A DNA stretch of 64,000 nt from CAVZBW01 sp963778465 (GCA_963778465.1 CAVZUK010000002.1:1054001-1118000), one strand, 5' to 3'. Positions 43,949-53,775 are shown, counted from the first letter of the stretch. Notes: generated by a model from the letters alone, not told the origin. Numbers and translations are program-made.

Positions 43949-44119
43949 TCAGACTCTGAGGTCCTGGTAGATCGCCTCGAGGCGCTCGCGACGGGCGCGC
44001 AGGGAGCGGCGGAACTGCGCGTTGTCCGTGTCGGCGATCTCACTGCTCAAGTCACGCAGCGCCTGGTCGAGCAGCGCTCGCAGTTCGATCACCTCGTCGT
44101 CACTCAAGGAAATCTCCAT
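43949..44119 (-). CDS. Small helical protein, paralogue of the 44223 gene
   Basis: This 56-residue protein, MEISLSDDEVIELRALLDQA and on, is rich in Leu, Glu and Arg and should form two helices. GGGAGG lies five bases before ATG 44119. It aligns along its length with the divergent small protein at 44223-44417: a short beta-like start, L(S/T)DDE, LR, then RxxLRxRRxxLxA. No known family is recognised. Confidence 0.7.
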   Translation of the reverse strand: MEISLSDDEVIELRALLDQALRDLSSEIADTDNAQFRRSLRARRERLEAIYQDLRV

Positions 44120-44172
44120 TTGGCCTCCCGGTGAGAGGGTAACCCAAGATGGACGGCACCTGACCGACGGCG

Positions 44173-44222
44173 CCGACTTTGGTCCCTGCCATTTCGGCGG
44201 GGGGCGGAGCATGCTATCGACC
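44173..44222 (+). promoter_or_regulatory. DosR-like box and near-leaderless promoter of a small gene
   Basis: The box CCGACTTTGGTCCC (44173-44186) has an intact right half and two changes on the left. The -10 is CATGCT (44210-44215). The predicted start is 44222, one base before ATG 44223. Confidence 0.52.
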
Positions 44223-44417
44223 ATGGACATCCATCTCACGGACGACGAGGCGGCCAACCTGCGCCAGACGCTCACCTTCATCGTCGACGACATCGACACC
44301 GACATCCAGTCGACGAGCGACCTCGAGTGGCGAGGGGTGCTCCGGCAGCGCCGCGACCACCTGGACGCCCTACGTCGCCAGCTCGCCCAGGCGGTCGAGC
44401 TCGGCGACTCCCGGTGA
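44223..44417 (+). CDS. Small helical protein, paralogue of the 44119 gene
   Basis: This 64-residue protein begins [20 protein letters not shown] and ends [25 protein letters not shown] 44223 is preferred over ATG 44211 because the predicted -10 overlaps the latter and the transcript would start at 44222. It overlaps the phosphoketolase fragment by 4 bases (GTGA). Function is unknown; Leu/Arg/Glu heptads suggest a coiled coil. Confidence 0.7.
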   Translation: MDIHLTDDEAANLRQTLTFIVDDIDTDIQSTSDLEWRGVLRQRRDHLDALRRQLAQAVELGDSR

Positions 44418-45128
44418 GCAGTCCGCCCGTCACCGGAGCCTCGACCGTGCAAGAGGAGGAGCCCACCGAGGATGCTCCGGGGTGGGGCGACGACCTCCAG
44501 GCCCTGGATCAGTACTTTCGTGCGGCCAACGACGAGGCCATCCAGCACTGCACGCGAGGGGTGGGGATCTGGCAATTCGCCTCGAACGACGAGGGATCGG
44601 CCCCCGACGTGGTCATGGCCTGCTGCGGCGACATCCCCACCCTCGAGACGATGGCCGCGGTCGATCTGCTGCGACGGCACCTGCCGTGGCTCAAGGTCCG
44701 GGTGGTCAACGTCGTCGACCTCATGCGGCTCGAGCCCGACCGGTCCCATCCGCACGGGATGAGCGATCGCGAGTTTGACAGCGTCTTTACGACCGACCGT
44801 CCGGTGATCTTCGCCTTTCACGGCTACCCGTGGCTCATCCACCGACTCACCTACCGGCGGGCCAACCACCACAACATCCACGTGCGCGGGTACAAGGAGG
44901 AGGGCACGACGACCACGCCCGACATGGTCGTGCTGAACGACCTCGACCGCTTCCACCTGGTCGTCGACGTGATCGATCGAGTCCCCGGTCTCATTCGACC
45001 GGGCCTCCTGGCTCCGCCAGGAGATGCTCGACGCGAGGACCGGAGCGAGGGCCTACACGCGAGAGCACGGCGAGGACCCATCCGAGATCGCCGAGTGGCG
45101 ATGGGTGCTCGGTTCCGGCCGGGGCTGA
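44414..45128 (+). pseudogene. xfp: Phosphoketolase C-terminal domain fragment, frameshifted
   Basis: From GTG 44414 the frame encodes the XFP C-terminal domain: [71 protein letters not shown] and [21 protein letters not shown]. The roughly 550 residues of the two thiamine-binding domains are absent, so it cannot be a phosphoketolase by itself. After DRVPGL (about 44990) the frame slips: the other frame continues [20 protein letters not shown] and ends at 45128, which is the normal family C-terminus. Loss of two bases in a CTCTC run would explain it. The overlap with the preceding small gene implies it is still translated. Confidence 0.82.
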
Positions 45129-45178
45129 CGCCGGGGGTGAGGGCGCTGACGCCGGGCGCTGACGCCGGGCGCTGACGT
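45124..45178. repeat. 13-bp tandem repeat downstream of the phosphoketolase fragment
   Basis: CGCTGACGCCGGG occurs at 45144-45156 and 45157-45169, with partial copies at 45124 and 45170. It begins at the end of the xfp remnant and runs into the following intergenic space. Confidence 0.8.
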
Positions 45179-45236
45179 CCGCCAAGCGGCGCTCGTCCGG
45201 TTCGCCGTCCGGTCGGGGACCCGCCCGCCGCGGAGG

Positions 45237-45833
45237 TCAGCGCGGGATCGTAAAGGTCTGGGTCGGGTCCGGGGATCCCGGTGCGCTGATGACCATCTGC
45301 GTGAAGACGTAGCCCTGGGAGGTCTGGCTGGCTCCGGAGAGTGTCACGGTCGCCGGGTAACCCGTGAAGGTGCCGGAGGCGCAGTTGGGCACGCAGTCGT
45401 TGAGGTTGATGGTCCCGGTGCCGGTGGCGCCGGCCGAGCTCCAGGTGGACCAGGTGATGTTGCCGACCGAGCCCGTGCCGTCCTGTGTGTAGTTGAACTG
45501 CGACGGGCGATAGAGGGGGGTGGAGCCGGCCAGGGGAACGAGCGCCGGGACCGCGGCGGTGGTCGTCGTCGTCGATGGTGGCACGGTCGTCGTGGTGGAG
45601 GTGGTGGCCGGCGGCGACGTCGTGGTGGAGGACCTCGACGTCGTGCTCGTGGTGGTGGACGGTCTCAACGTGGTCGTCGTGCGAGGCCGAGACGTCGTCG
45701 CGTGGGAGCTGGTCGTGCTCGTGCTGCTCGAGGCCGGCGTCCCGGAGCTGCATCCGGCGAGGACGAGCGCGAGGAGGCCGACTCCGCCGGCGGCCAGCAG
45801 GTGCGCGGTAGTCCTGGACCTGGAACGGCGCAT
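45237..45833 (-). CDS. Secreted lipoprotein with Thr/Ser-rich linker
   Basis: This 198-residue protein has a basic N-region, a hydrophobic core (LLAAGGVGLLALVLAGC) and a lipobox LAGC, so it should be lipid-anchored on the outer face of the membrane. Residues 30-95 are almost only Thr, Ser and Pro, a flexible and possibly glycosylated linker. The last 100 residues are a beta-rich domain with a CVPNC pair. The family is not recognised. Confidence 0.8.
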   Translation of the reverse strand: MRRSRSRTTAHLLAAGGVGLLALVLAGCSSGTPASSSTSTTSSHATTSRPRTTTTLRPSTTTSTTSRSSTTTSPPATTSTTTTVPPSTTTTTAAVPALVPLAGSTPLYRPSQFNYTQDGTGSVGNITWSTWSSAGATGTGTINLNDCVPNCASGTFTGYPATVTLSGASQTSQGYVFTQMVISAPGSPDPTQTFTIPR

Positions 45834-45952
45834 CGAATCCTCCTCGGAGCTGCGGCCACGTCGATCCTACAAAGCGCCCCCGCGCCGTCCGTGGAGGGTC
45901 GGCGCGCCTCCCGGGGCCGGTGGGCGAGGACCGTCGGTTGAGCGAGAGACGG

Positions 45953-46957
45953 TCAGGAGTTGCGGGCCGACCCGACCTTCACGGTCAGCTCGGCCAACCG
46001 GTTCGCGTAGCCGACCTCGTTGTCGTACCAACCGAACACCTTGACCAGACGTCCGCACGCCATGGTCATACCCGAGTCGAAGACGCACGATGCCGTGCGG
46101 CCGACGATGTCCGTGGACACCAGGGGCTCTTCGGAGTACTCCAACACCCCCCCCAGATCTTTGGCGGCCCGCCAAAAGACCTCGTTGACGGTCTCCGCGG
46201 TCACCTCGTCGCGGAGGAGCACGACGAGATCGGTGATCGACCCGTCTGCCACCGGGACCCGAAGCGCGGCCCCGTCCAATCGTCCCTCCATGGCCTCGAT
46301 GACGAGGGCGGTGGCTCGCGCCGCGCCGGTGCTGGTCGGGACGATGTTGAGGGCTGCCGCCCGTGCTCGGCGAGGATCCGCGTGGAGTCCGTCGACCAAT
46401 CTCTGGTCACCGGTGTACGCGTGGGTGGTGGTCATGAGTCCGCTCTCGATGCCAAACGCCCCGTCGAGCACGGACACCATCGGGACGAGGCAGTTGGTCG
46501 TGCACGAGGCGTTGGACACGATGCGGTGGCGGTCGGGATCGAAGAGGTGGTCGTTGACCCCGATCACGAAGGTCGCGTCGGCTCCCTTGCTCGGGGCGGA
46601 GACGACCACCCGCTCGGCGCCGGCCTCCAAGTGCGCGGCCGCCTTCTGTGCACTCGTGAACCTGCCCGACGCCTCGACCGCCACCTGGATGCCGAGCTCG
46701 GTCCACGGGAGGCCCTTCGGGTCGGGCTCGTGGAGGATGAGGATCTCCCGGCCCCGGATCACCAGCTTGTCCCCACCGCACTCGACGCCGGCAAAGGGTC
46801 CGTGGACGGAGTCGCGTGCCAGCAGGCGGGCCAGCTCATCGGCGCTGGCCAGGTCGTTGATGGCGACGAGGTCGATCGGGAGGTCCCGATCGACGAGGGC
46901 GCGCACCAACGCGCGTCCCGTCCTGCCGAACCCGTTCAGACCAACCCGTACCGTCAT
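45953..46957 (-). CDS. gap: Glyceraldehyde-3-phosphate dehydrogenase
   Basis: This is a 334-residue enzyme. MTVRVGLNGFGRTGRALVRAL binds NAD, SNASCTTNCLVPMV holds the catalytic Cys, and TTTHAYTGDQRLVDG, ALNIVPTSTGAARA, LRVPVADGSITDL and FGWYDNEVGYANRL are the standard motifs. The substitution of Arg-Thr-Gly for the common R-I-G in NGFGRTGR is tolerated in actinobacterial paralogues. ATG 46957 follows a purine-rich site (GACGGGGAAC); a TTG at 46984 is unlikely. It has its own box and is unlinked from pgk. Confidence 0.94.
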   Translation of the reverse strand: MTVRVGLNGFGRTGRALVRALVDRDLPIDLVAINDLASADELARLLARDSVHGPFAGVECGGDKLVIRGREILILHEPDPKGLPWTELGIQVAVEASGRFTSAQKAAAHLEAGAERVVVSAPSKGADATFVIGVNDHLFDPDRHRIVSNASCTTNCLVPMVSVLDGAFGIESGLMTTTHAYTGDQRLVDGLHADPRRARAAALNIVPTSTGAARATALVIEAMEGRLDGAALRVPVADGSITDLVVLLRDEVTAETVNEVFWRAAKDLGGVLEYSEEPLVSTDIVGRTASCVFDSGMTMACGRLVKVFGWYDNEVGYANRLAELTVKVGSARNS

Positions 46958-46984
46958 GGCGCGTTCCCCGTCCGTCTCGATCAA

Positions 46985-47035
46985 CGAGCCTATGGTGAGG
47001 GCGAGGTGGTTCCGCCGGCCAGGGGCGAAGGTCCC
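46985..47035 (-). promoter_or_regulatory. DosR-like box and promoter of gap
   Basis: Toward the gene the box is GGGACCTTCGCCCC (47035-47022), identical to that of pyk. The -10 is CACCAT (46997-46992). The predicted start is 46985, leaving a 28-base leader. Confidence 0.62.
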
Positions 47036-47038
47036 GTC

Positions 47039-47089
47039 GGGACGTTGGACCCTGTCTCGTCCGCCGCGGCGGCTGGCAAAGTTGTCCCA
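47039..47089 (+). promoter_or_regulatory. DosR-like box and leaderless promoter of ftsH
   Basis: The box is GGGACGTTGGACCC (47039-47052) and the -10 is CAAAGT (47077-47082). The predicted start is the A of ATG 47089, 37 bases after the box. The gap box ends only 3 bases upstream. Confidence 0.62.
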
Positions 47090-49116
47090 TGACGTCGCTG
47101 CCCCCCGACGAGGGGGACAAGGAGTCTTCGGGTCAGGAGGACCCGGGGGCCCAGAAGAAGCGCTCTCGCCGGGCGGCGATCATATGGCTGGTCCTCTGGC
47201 TGGCCGTGATCGGGATCGTGATCGGACTGGCCCAGTTCTCCTCGACCAAGCCACAGCCCCAGTCGGTGTCCTACGCCACGTTCCTCACGGACGTGGGCGA
47301 CAACCAGGTCAAGAGCGTCCAGATCAACCAGTCGAGCGGCACCATCGACGGGACGTTCTCGGACAACAAGAGCTTCACCACGCAGGGGCCGACGGGAAGC
47401 CTGCCGGCGAGTGACCTCGCCCTCCTGCAGGAGCACCATGTCGCGCGGACGTACGTCGCCCCCTCGTCCAACGCCTTTGGGACGCTCTTCGTCTGGCTCC
47501 TCCCCGTGGCCCTGATCGTGCTGGTGTGGGTTTGGATGGCTCGACGCATGCGGGGCCAGGCCTCGGGCTTCAGCGGGTGGTCCAAGAGCAAGGCCAAGGT
47601 CCACATCACCGAGCGGCCCTCGACGACCTTCGGCGACATCGCCGGCTACGACGCCATCAAGCAGGAGATCGGGGAGGTGGTCGAGTTCCTCAAGAACCCC
47701 GCTCGCTTCGAGGCGATCGGCGCCCGCATCCCGAAGGGCGTGCTGCTGGTGGGCCCCCCGGGCACGGGGAAGACCCTCTTCGCGAGGGCGATCGCAGGCG
47801 AGGCCGGCGTGGCCTTCATCACGATCACGGGCTCGGAGTTCATGGAGATGTTCGTGGGCGTCGGCGCGGCCCGGGTGCGCGACCTGTTCGCGACGGCGCG
47901 GCAGCACAAGCCCTCGATCATCTTCGTGGACGAGATCGACGCCATCGGGCGCAAGCGGGGCGCGGGACTCGGCGGGGGCCACGACGAGCGCGAGCAGACG
48001 CTGAACCAGCTCCTGGCCGAGATGGACGGCTTCGAGGCCGACGAGAACATCGTCATCCTTGCCGCCACCAACCGCCCCGACATCCTCGACCCCGCGCTGT
48101 TGCGGGCGGGTCGCTTCGACCGCCAGGTCGTCGTGCCCCTGCCCACCCTGCAGGAGCGCAGGGCCATCCTCGAGGTGCACTTCCGGGGCAAGCGGATCGG
48201 GCCCGACCTGGACCTCGACACGGTCGCCCGCGGGACTCCCGGCATGAGCGGCGCAGACCTCGAGAACCTGGCCAACGAGGCGGCGCTCATCGCGGTGCGC
48301 CACGGTGGCGAGGAGATCGCGGCGGCCGACGTCGAGGCGGCACGAGATCGGGTGCTGCTCGGGCTCCGTCGCACGTCGTTCGCCCTCTCGGAGAAGGAGA
48401 AGCACATCGTCTCGTACCACGAGGCGGGTCACACGCTGCTCGCGCACCTCCTGCCCAACGCCGACCCCGTGCACAAGGTCAACATCCTCCCGACCGGCAT
48501 GGCGCTCGGCGCAACCCAGCAGCTTCCGGCCGAGGAGCACATGCTCGAGCAACGGCCCTACCTGGACGACACCCTGGCCGTGCGGCTCGGAGGGCGCGCC
48601 GCGGAGGAGTTGGTCTTCGGGCTGTCCTCGACCGGAGCCCAGGACGACTTCGCCTCGGCCACCGAGCTCGCCGGCCGGATGGTCCGGGAATGGGGCATGT
48701 CCGACAAGCTCCCCCACATTTCCTGGGCGCCTCGCGGTCCCGTCTTCCTCGGCGAGGACCTGATGCACACCCGGGACTACTCCGACGAGACCGCTTACAT
48801 CATCGACCAGGAGATCTCGAGGATCCTCGACGAGCAGGCCGCCCGGGCCCACCAGGTGCTCGAGCAGCACCGCCATGCGCTCGACGCGCTCGCCAGTGCA
48901 CTGTTCACTCACGAGTCGCTCGAGGGGAGCGAGGTCGCGACGATCACGGACGCAGCCGATCGTGAGGATGCACAGGTCGGACCCCTCGGCTCGATCGCTG
49001 GGTCCGGACCGGGCAAGGGTCGCCTCGCTCCGGTCACTCCCCATCCGAGCGCCGCGGGCGGAGCGAAGAGGGCCGGAGCCCTCGAGACTCCGTCGGCGAA
49101 GGACGACCACTCCTAA
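47089..49116 (+). CDS. ftsH: ATP-dependent zinc metalloprotease FtsH
   Basis: This is a 675-residue membrane protease. Two helices ([21 protein letters not shown] and [18 protein letters not shown]) flank a short external domain. The AAA module has Walker A GPPGTGKT, the pore loop segment [19 protein letters not shown], Walker B IIFVDEID and the SRH region [19 protein letters not shown]. The zinc site is HEAGH near residue 446, with the third ligand in [13 protein letters not shown] disordered tail of about 60 residues ends the protein. The box-driven promoter suggests an induced copy for protein quality control under stress. Confidence 0.94.
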   Translation: MTSLPPDEGDKESSGQEDPGAQKKRSRRAAIIWLVLWLAVIGIVIGLAQFSSTKPQPQSVSYATFLTDVGDNQVKSVQINQSSGTIDGTFSDNKSFTTQGPTGSLPASDLALLQEHHVARTYVAPSSNAFGTLFVWLLPVALIVLVWVWMARRMRGQASGFSGWSKSKAKVHITERPSTTFGDIAGYDAIKQEIGEVVEFLKNPARFEAIGARIPKGVLLVGPPGTGKTLFARAIAGEAGVAFITITGSEFMEMFVGVGAARVRDLFATARQHKPSIIFVDEIDAIGRKRGAGLGGGHDEREQTLNQLLAEMDGFEADENIVILAATNRPDILDPALLRAGRFDRQVVVPLPTLQERRAILEVHFRGKRIGPDLDLDTVARGTPGMSGADLENLANEAALIAVRHGGEEIAAADVEAARDRVLLGLRRTSFALSEKEKHIVSYHEAGHTLLAHLLPNADPVHKVNILPTGMALGATQQLPAEEHMLEQRPYLDDTLAVRLGGRAAEELVFGLSSTGAQDDFASATELAGRMVREWGMSDKLPHISWAPRGPVFLGEDLMHTRDYSDETAYIIDQEISRILDEQAARAHQVLEQHRHALDALASALFTHESLEGSEVATITDAADREDAQVGPLGSIAGSGPGKGRLAPVTPHPSAAGGAKRAGALETPSAKDDHS

Positions 49117-49140
49117 GGGCGGCGGGAGAGCGCGCGGACC

Positions 49141-50295
49141 GTGGAGCGCCGATCCATCGCGCGCACTTCGCTGGCGGTCATCGGGGCTGGGCCCTACGGC
49201 GTTGCCACGGCCGCCCGGGCGATCGAGCGGGGCATCGACACGGTGGTGCTCGGTCGTCCCATGGAGTTTTGGACCGAGCACATGCCGACCGGCATGTTCC
49301 TCCGATCGGGGCCGGACTGGCACCTCGACGCCTCCGGCGTCGACACGTTCGCGTCCTATCTCGAGGAGGCGGGTATCGCACGGAGCGATGTGGATCCGGT
49401 CCCGATCGGGGTCTTCCTCGACTATGCGCGATGGTTCCAGGGGCAAAAGCGCCTGTCCGTGCGCCCGGACATGGTCACGGGGCTCACCAAGCGCGGCGAG
49501 CTCTTCGAGCTGCAGCTCGACGGCGGCGAGCGGATCGAGGCCGACACGGTGGTGGCCGCCCCGGGTGTCCGTTACTTCCCCCAGCTGCCCGATTGGTCGT
49601 CGCGGGTGGACGGGCGAGCCGGTGTGCACAGCTGCGAGTACGTCCGATTCGAGGACGCGGTTGGGGCGCGGGTTCTCGTCCTCGGCGGCCGGCAGAGCGC
49701 CTACGAGTGGGCCGCACTGCTCGGGGAGGCGGGTGCCGAGCGCGTCGACATCGTCCACCGTCACGCCGTGCCCCGGTTCGAGCGCGTCGACTGGGGGTTC
49801 GTCGAACCATGCCTCGACCAGACGGCCGCAAGGCCGGGGTGGTGGCGCCACCTCCAAAGTCATGAGCGGCAGGCCATCGCCCGACGCTTCTGGGAGGTGG
49901 GCAGGTTGAGCCTCGAGTGGTGGCTCATCCCCCGTCTGACCGGCGACCGGTTTCATCGCTGGCCGGAGGCGTCCGTCGTCGGGGTGGCCCAGCGTGGCTC
50001 GGGTGCGGTCTCCGTGGAACTGTCGACGGGTGAGCGACTGGAGGTGGATCGTATCCTCTACGCCACGGGCTACCGGGCCGAGCTGGCCAACGTTCCCTAC
50101 TTGTCCGGCCTGGTTCCGCTGCTGGGGTCCACCGAGGGCTTCCCGGTGCTCGACGAGGCGTTCCAATCCGACGTCGAGGGCCTGTACTTCCCGGGCTTCC
50201 TCGCCACCCGGGACTTTGGCCCGTTCTTCGGGTTTACGAGGGGCTGCCCCGTCGCTGCAGACCTCGTCGTCGAGCACCTGCTCGCCCGGGGCTGA
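49141..50295 (+). CDS. FAD/NAD(P)-binding flavoprotein, monooxygenase-like
   Basis: This 384-residue protein has an FAD site (LAVIGAGPYGVATAARAIERG) and a second dinucleotide site (VLVLGGRQSAYEWAALLGEAGA). RILYATGYRAE is the ATG motif, and the ending DVEGLYFPGFLATRDFGPFFGFTRG is as in lysine/ornithine-type and Baeyer-Villiger-like flavin monooxygenases. No substrate can be named. GTG 49141 lies 24 bases after ftsH. Confidence 0.83.
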   Translation: MERRSIARTSLAVIGAGPYGVATAARAIERGIDTVVLGRPMEFWTEHMPTGMFLRSGPDWHLDASGVDTFASYLEEAGIARSDVDPVPIGVFLDYARWFQGQKRLSVRPDMVTGLTKRGELFELQLDGGERIEADTVVAAPGVRYFPQLPDWSSRVDGRAGVHSCEYVRFEDAVGARVLVLGGRQSAYEWAALLGEAGAERVDIVHRHAVPRFERVDWGFVEPCLDQTAARPGWWRHLQSHERQAIARRFWEVGRLSLEWWLIPRLTGDRFHRWPEASVVGVAQRGSGAVSVELSTGERLEVDRILYATGYRAELANVPYLSGLVPLLGSTEGFPVLDEAFQSDVEGLYFPGFLATRDFGPFFGFTRGCPVAADLVVEHLLARG

Positions 50296-50312
50296 GGCAC
50301 GACGCGGGGCCG

Positions 50313-51455
50313 TTAGGACCCCGGGCTGAGCAGCTCCCGGGCGATCACGATGCGCTGGACCTGGTTGGTTCCCTCGTAGATCTGGGTGAGCTTGGCGTCG
50401 CGCATGAAACGCTCTACGGGGTGCGCCGTCGTGTAGCCGTTGCCGCCGAGCAGCTGCACGGCATCGGTGGTGACGGCCATCGCGGTGTCGGAGGCGAAGC
50501 ACTTGGCCATGGCGCTCACGGCCGTCACGTCCTGGTACGGATCTCCGGCCTCGACCCGCTCGAGAGCCGAATAGACGAGCGCACGGGCGGCCTCGGTCCG
50601 CATGTCCATGTCGGCGAGCATGAAGCGCAGGCCCTGGAAGTCACCGATCGGCTTGCCAAACTGGTGACGCTCGCCGACGTAACGGGCTGCGTAGTCGAGC
50701 GCTCCCTGCGCGATGCCGACCGCCTGGGCGCCGATCACCGGCCGCGACCGGTCGAGCGTGCGCATCGCCAGGGAGAAGCCCTCGCCCTCGGCGCCGACGC
50801 GGTTGGCGGCGGGCACAGCGACGTCGCGGAAAACCACCTCTCCGGTGGGGCTGCCCCGCACGCCCATCTTGGACTCGAGCTTGCCGAACTCGACACCCCA
50901 GTCTCGCTCCACCACGAAGCACGAGATTCCCCTGGCGCCACGGTCGGGATCGGTCTTGGCAAAGACGGTGTACAGGTCGCTCACGCCGGCGTTGGTGATC
51001 CAGCACTTGGTGCCGTTGAGCATGTACTGGTCGCCATCCCGACGGGCGGTCGTCTTCATCGCGGCGACGTCCGACCCGGCGTCGGGCTCGGAGAGGCAGT
51101 AGCTGCCCTGCCACTGCCCCGAGGCGATGTGGGGCACGTACCGCGACCGGAGGTCCTCCGATCCCCACTCGATGACCGGCGTCACGCACAGCTTGGAGAT
51201 GAGGGCCGTCAGCGCCGAGGAGGCGCACACCCGCGCCATCTCCTCCACGAGGATGCCGCAGGAGATGGCGTCGGCCCCGTCGCCCCCGTAGCGCTCGGGG
51301 TACTGCATCCTGACCCAACCCTCGGCCACGTAGGACTTGAAGGCCTCGTGGGGAAAGCGGGCGTCGCCATCGACCTCCGCCGCGTGCGGGGCGACGGCGG
51401 CCTCTGCCCATCGGCGGATCGCCCGACGCAGCTCGCCGTGCTCCTCGGTGATCAC
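50313..51455 (-). CDS. Acyl-CoA dehydrogenase
   Basis: This 380-residue flavoenzyme introduces the alpha-beta double bond in acyl-Co[22 protein letters not shown] and [14 protein letters not shown] are the family signatures, and the C-terminal [40 protein letters not shown] carries the catalytic Glu in YEGT. GTG 51455 overlaps the hydroxyacyl-CoA dehydrogenase stop by 4 bases, so it is second in that operon. Chain length is probably short, by similarity to butyryl-CoA types. Confidence 0.94.
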   Translation of the reverse strand: MITEEHGELRRAIRRWAEAAVAPHAAEVDGDARFPHEAFKSYVAEGWVRMQYPERYGGDGADAISCGILVEEMARVCASSALTALISKLCVTPVIEWGSEDLRSRYVPHIASGQWQGSYCLSEPDAGSDVAAMKTTARRDGDQYMLNGTKCWITNAGVSDLYTVFAKTDPDRGARGISCFVVERDWGVEFGKLESKMGVRGSPTGEVVFRDVAVPAANRVGAEGEGFSLAMRTLDRSRPVIGAQAVGIAQGALDYAARYVGERHQFGKPIGDFQGLRFMLADMDMRTEAARALVYSALERVEAGDPYQDVTAVSAMAKCFASDTAMAVTTDAVQLLGGNGYTTAHPVERFMRDAKLTQIYEGTNQVQRIVIARELLSPGS

Positions 51456-52363
51456 GCCGTCCGCTCCTGCCTCTCCAGCCGGCGGGATTCCGAGAGCCCG
51501 TAGTCGTAGAAGCCCCGCCCGCTCTTCTTGCCGAGCAGTCCTGCGTCGACCATGCGGGCGAGGAGGGGCGGGGGAGCGTACAGGGGCTCCTTGAACTCCT
51601 CGTAGAGCGAGCCGGCGACCGCGGTGATGGTGTCGAGCCCGATCAGGTCGCAGAGGGCGAGGGGGCCCATCGGGTGGGCACAGCCCTTGATCATGCCCGT
51701 GTCGATGTCCTCGGCCGTGGCAAATCCCGACTCGAGCATGCGGATGGCCGACAGCAGGTACGGCACGAGGAGGGCGTTGACGATGAAGCCAGCCCGGTCC
51801 TGGGACCGGATGACGTGCTTGCTCAGGACCTTGCTCGCGAAGGTCTCGGCCAGGTCCATGGCCTGGGCGGAGGTGAGCAGGGACGAGACGAGCTCGACGA
51901 GTGGGAGGACGGGCACGGGATAGAAGAAATGGATGCCGAGCACCTGCTCGGGCCGCTGCGTCGCCATCGCGAGCTTCATGATCGGGATGGACGACGTGTT
52001 GGAGGCGAGGAGCGCGTCCGGCGTCTCGACGACCTTGTCGATCATCTCGAAGGCGTGGACCTTCTCCGGCTCCGACTCGACGATCGCCTCCACCACCAGC
52101 TGACGGTCAGCGAGGGCGTGGTAGTCGGTGCTGAAGGCGAGGCGAGCCCACGCCGCGTCAGCGGCGTCCTCCGACAGCTTCTTCGTGGCGACGGCACGCC
52201 GCAGCGAGGCCTCCGCCTGCCGGCGCCCCCGGCTCAGGGCGTCAGCGTCCAGCTCCACCACGTTGACCGACATGCCGGCACGGGCACACACCTCCGCGAT
52301 GCCCGACCCCATCAGGCCGTAGCCGACGACGCCGACCCTCTCGATGTCCTCCACCCCAGTCAT
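51452..52363 (-). CDS. 3-hydroxybutyryl-CoA dehydrogenase
   Basis: This 303-residue NAD enzyme oxidises 3-hydroxyacyl-CoA. The N-terminal fold is [33 protein letters not shown] and [17 protein letters not shown] hold the catalytic His, and [15 protein letters not shown] and [18 protein letters not shown] form the C-domain. ATG 52363 (not the preceding TTG) has AAGGAG upstream. The next gene is the acyl-CoA dehydrogenase, giving two successive beta-oxidation steps. Confidence 0.93.
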   Translation of the reverse strand: MTGVEDIERVGVVGYGLMGSGIAEVCARAGMSVNVVELDADALSRGRRQAEASLRRAVATKKLSEDAADAAWARLAFSTDYHALADRQLVVEAIVESEPEKVHAFEMIDKVVETPDALLASNTSSIPIMKLAMATQRPEQVLGIHFFYPVPVLPLVELVSSLLTSAQAMDLAETFASKVLSKHVIRSQDRAGFIVNALLVPYLLSAIRMLESGFATAEDIDTGMIKGCAHPMGPLALCDLIGLDTITAVAGSLYEEFKEPLYAPPPLLARMVDAGLLGKKSGRGFYDYGLSESRRLERQERTA

Positions 52364-52497
52364 CAACGCTCCTTCGTGCGAGAGTCCACCCGGACGAACA
52401 GCCCCCTCTCGACGAAAGGTCCACCCCAGGCAAGAAACCTCGTCAAGTTAATTCGATGTCGGGGCAGGTACAAGGCACCTGGGCACACCCGATCCGC

Positions 52498-53019
52498 TCA
52501 CACCCAGTAGGCGGGGTCCGAGCGGTCGCGCCTGCCGTGGCGGAGGGACTCGGGCACCGGCCACCAGGCGCCGGCCGGGACGTGCACGGACCACTCGGTC
52601 ACCGCCACCCGGCGGAGGATCCGCCATTCCTGGCGCCGTTCGAAGCGGTCCACGAAGCGGAAGCCCGTCACCAGGTTGAGTCGGGGCTCATCCGAGGTCG
52701 CCCGGTGGACGGCCGTGCCGTACGTCTCGACGCGGGCAGAGCGGGCGGTTTCGAGCTCGACCAGCTGGTTCGCGACCAGGTGCATGGTCATCTCGTACCG
52801 GCCGAGGAGCCGCCACACCCAGGCCACGTACTGGTCGACCGTGCCCGAGAAGGAGCCGTGCTCGTCGTGGGCGTCGTCGTGGTAGCAGCTGCGCAGGAGC
52901 TCCTCGTCCATCCGGTCCACGGCCCGGCAGTAACGGGCGATCACCCTCCGGATCTCCGCCTCGGCCTCCAGCGCCGCCAAGGGGTCGATCGGTCCGTTCG
53001 GAGTCCCGTCGTCGGCCAT
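52498..53019 (-). CDS. SnoaL-like/aromatic-dioxygenase-beta-like protein
   Basis: This 173-residue protein has the NTF2-like fold start EAEIRRVIARYCRAVDRMDEELLRSCYHDDAHDEHGSFSG, common to SnoaL_4 proteins of steroid and aromatic catabolism, and ends with the usual WRILRRVAVTEWSV strand. The His/Asp pairs in CYHDDAHDEHG may be catalytic. ATG 53019 gives the family start. The gene at 53042 reads divergently 22 bases away. Confidence 0.82.
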   Translation of the reverse strand: MADDGTPNGPIDPLAALEAEAEIRRVIARYCRAVDRMDEELLRSCYHDDAHDEHGSFSGTVDQYVAWVWRLLGRYEMTMHLVANQLVELETARSARVETYGTAVHRATSDEPRLNLVTGFRFVDRFERRQEWRILRRVAVTEWSVHVPAGAWWPVPESLRHGRRDRSDPAYWV

Positions 53020-53041
53020 CAGCAGCAATAATGCTTCGCAT

Positions 53042-53773
53042 ATGGAAGCGACGGGTGTGATCTTTGCGGCCCTCGACTGCGACGCCGACGCCATCGAGGC
53101 CTGGAACCGTTGGTACGACCTGGAACATCTTCCGCCCAACCTGGCGTTGGAGGGGGTCGTCTCGGGCCGGCGCTACGTCGCCACCCCGGAGCTCCACGAG
53201 GCGCGCCGGGGGGTCGGTGAGGGGGGCTACGCCGGGGGACGCTCCAGCTTCCTCACGATCTACACGCTGACCGGTGACCCCCGGGCGGCCTTCCAGGGCA
53301 TGACCGAGCTGCGGGAGGAGCTCGTCGCGGCCGATCGGATGTTCGCCGACGAGAAGAAGATCGTGCGGGACGGGGACGTGTTCTCGCTGGATTGGGTCCG
53401 AGCCGACCCCGCACTGCGCGCCCGGGCGGTGGACGTCCCCTTCATCGGTCACACCTCGCTGCTCGTCGTGTTGCGCCGGGGCGCGGACGCCCTGCGGTCG
53501 TGGTATTCGGAGGACCGGGCCTCCCGGCTGGTCGAGATCCCGGGCGTGCACGGCGCCCTGGGGCTCACCTCGCTCAACCGCCCGGAGCTGAGCCTGGAGC
53601 TCGTGCTGGTCGAGCCCACGCCGCTCGAGGTGCTCGAGGCCGTTCGCGACCGGGCGCCGGAGCACTCCGAGTCCGAGCTCGTCGTCGAGGGGGCGTTCCG
53701 GCTGATCGATCCCCTTCGTTACGACTGGGCCGAGTGGATGCGGAGCTCCTGGCTTCCGGCCAAGGTCTCCTGA
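53042..53773 (+). CDS. EthD-like/dimeric alpha-beta barrel protein
   Basis: This 243-residue protein contains EAWNRWYDLEHLPPNLALEGVVSGRRYVA, the hallmark of EthD-type and DUF4286-like dimeric alpha-beta barrels. A second, weaker copy follows in residues 125-215, so it may be a two-domain monomer. Members occur in steroid and aromatic catabolic clusters; the activity is unknown. It converges with the enoyl-CoA hydratase-like gene, 2 bases apart. Confidence 0.7.
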   Translation: MEATGVIFAALDCDADAIEAWNRWYDLEHLPPNLALEGVVSGRRYVATPELHEARRGVGEGGYAGGRSSFLTIYTLTGDPRAAFQGMTELREELVAADRMFADEKKIVRDGDVFSLDWVRADPALRARAVDVPFIGHTSLLVVLRRGADALRSWYSEDRASRLVEIPGVHGALGLTSLNRPELSLELVLVEPTPLEVLEAVRDRAPEHSESELVVEGAFRLIDPLRYDWAEWMRSSWLPAKVS

Positions 53774-53775
53774 TC

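Noticed and set aside
46990..50502. Very long minus-strand open frame opposite ftsH and the flavoprotein gene
   Set aside because: It is the antisense shadow of two clear genes; its sequence is Arg/Asp/His-rich without any domain, as expected from GC-rich codon bias.
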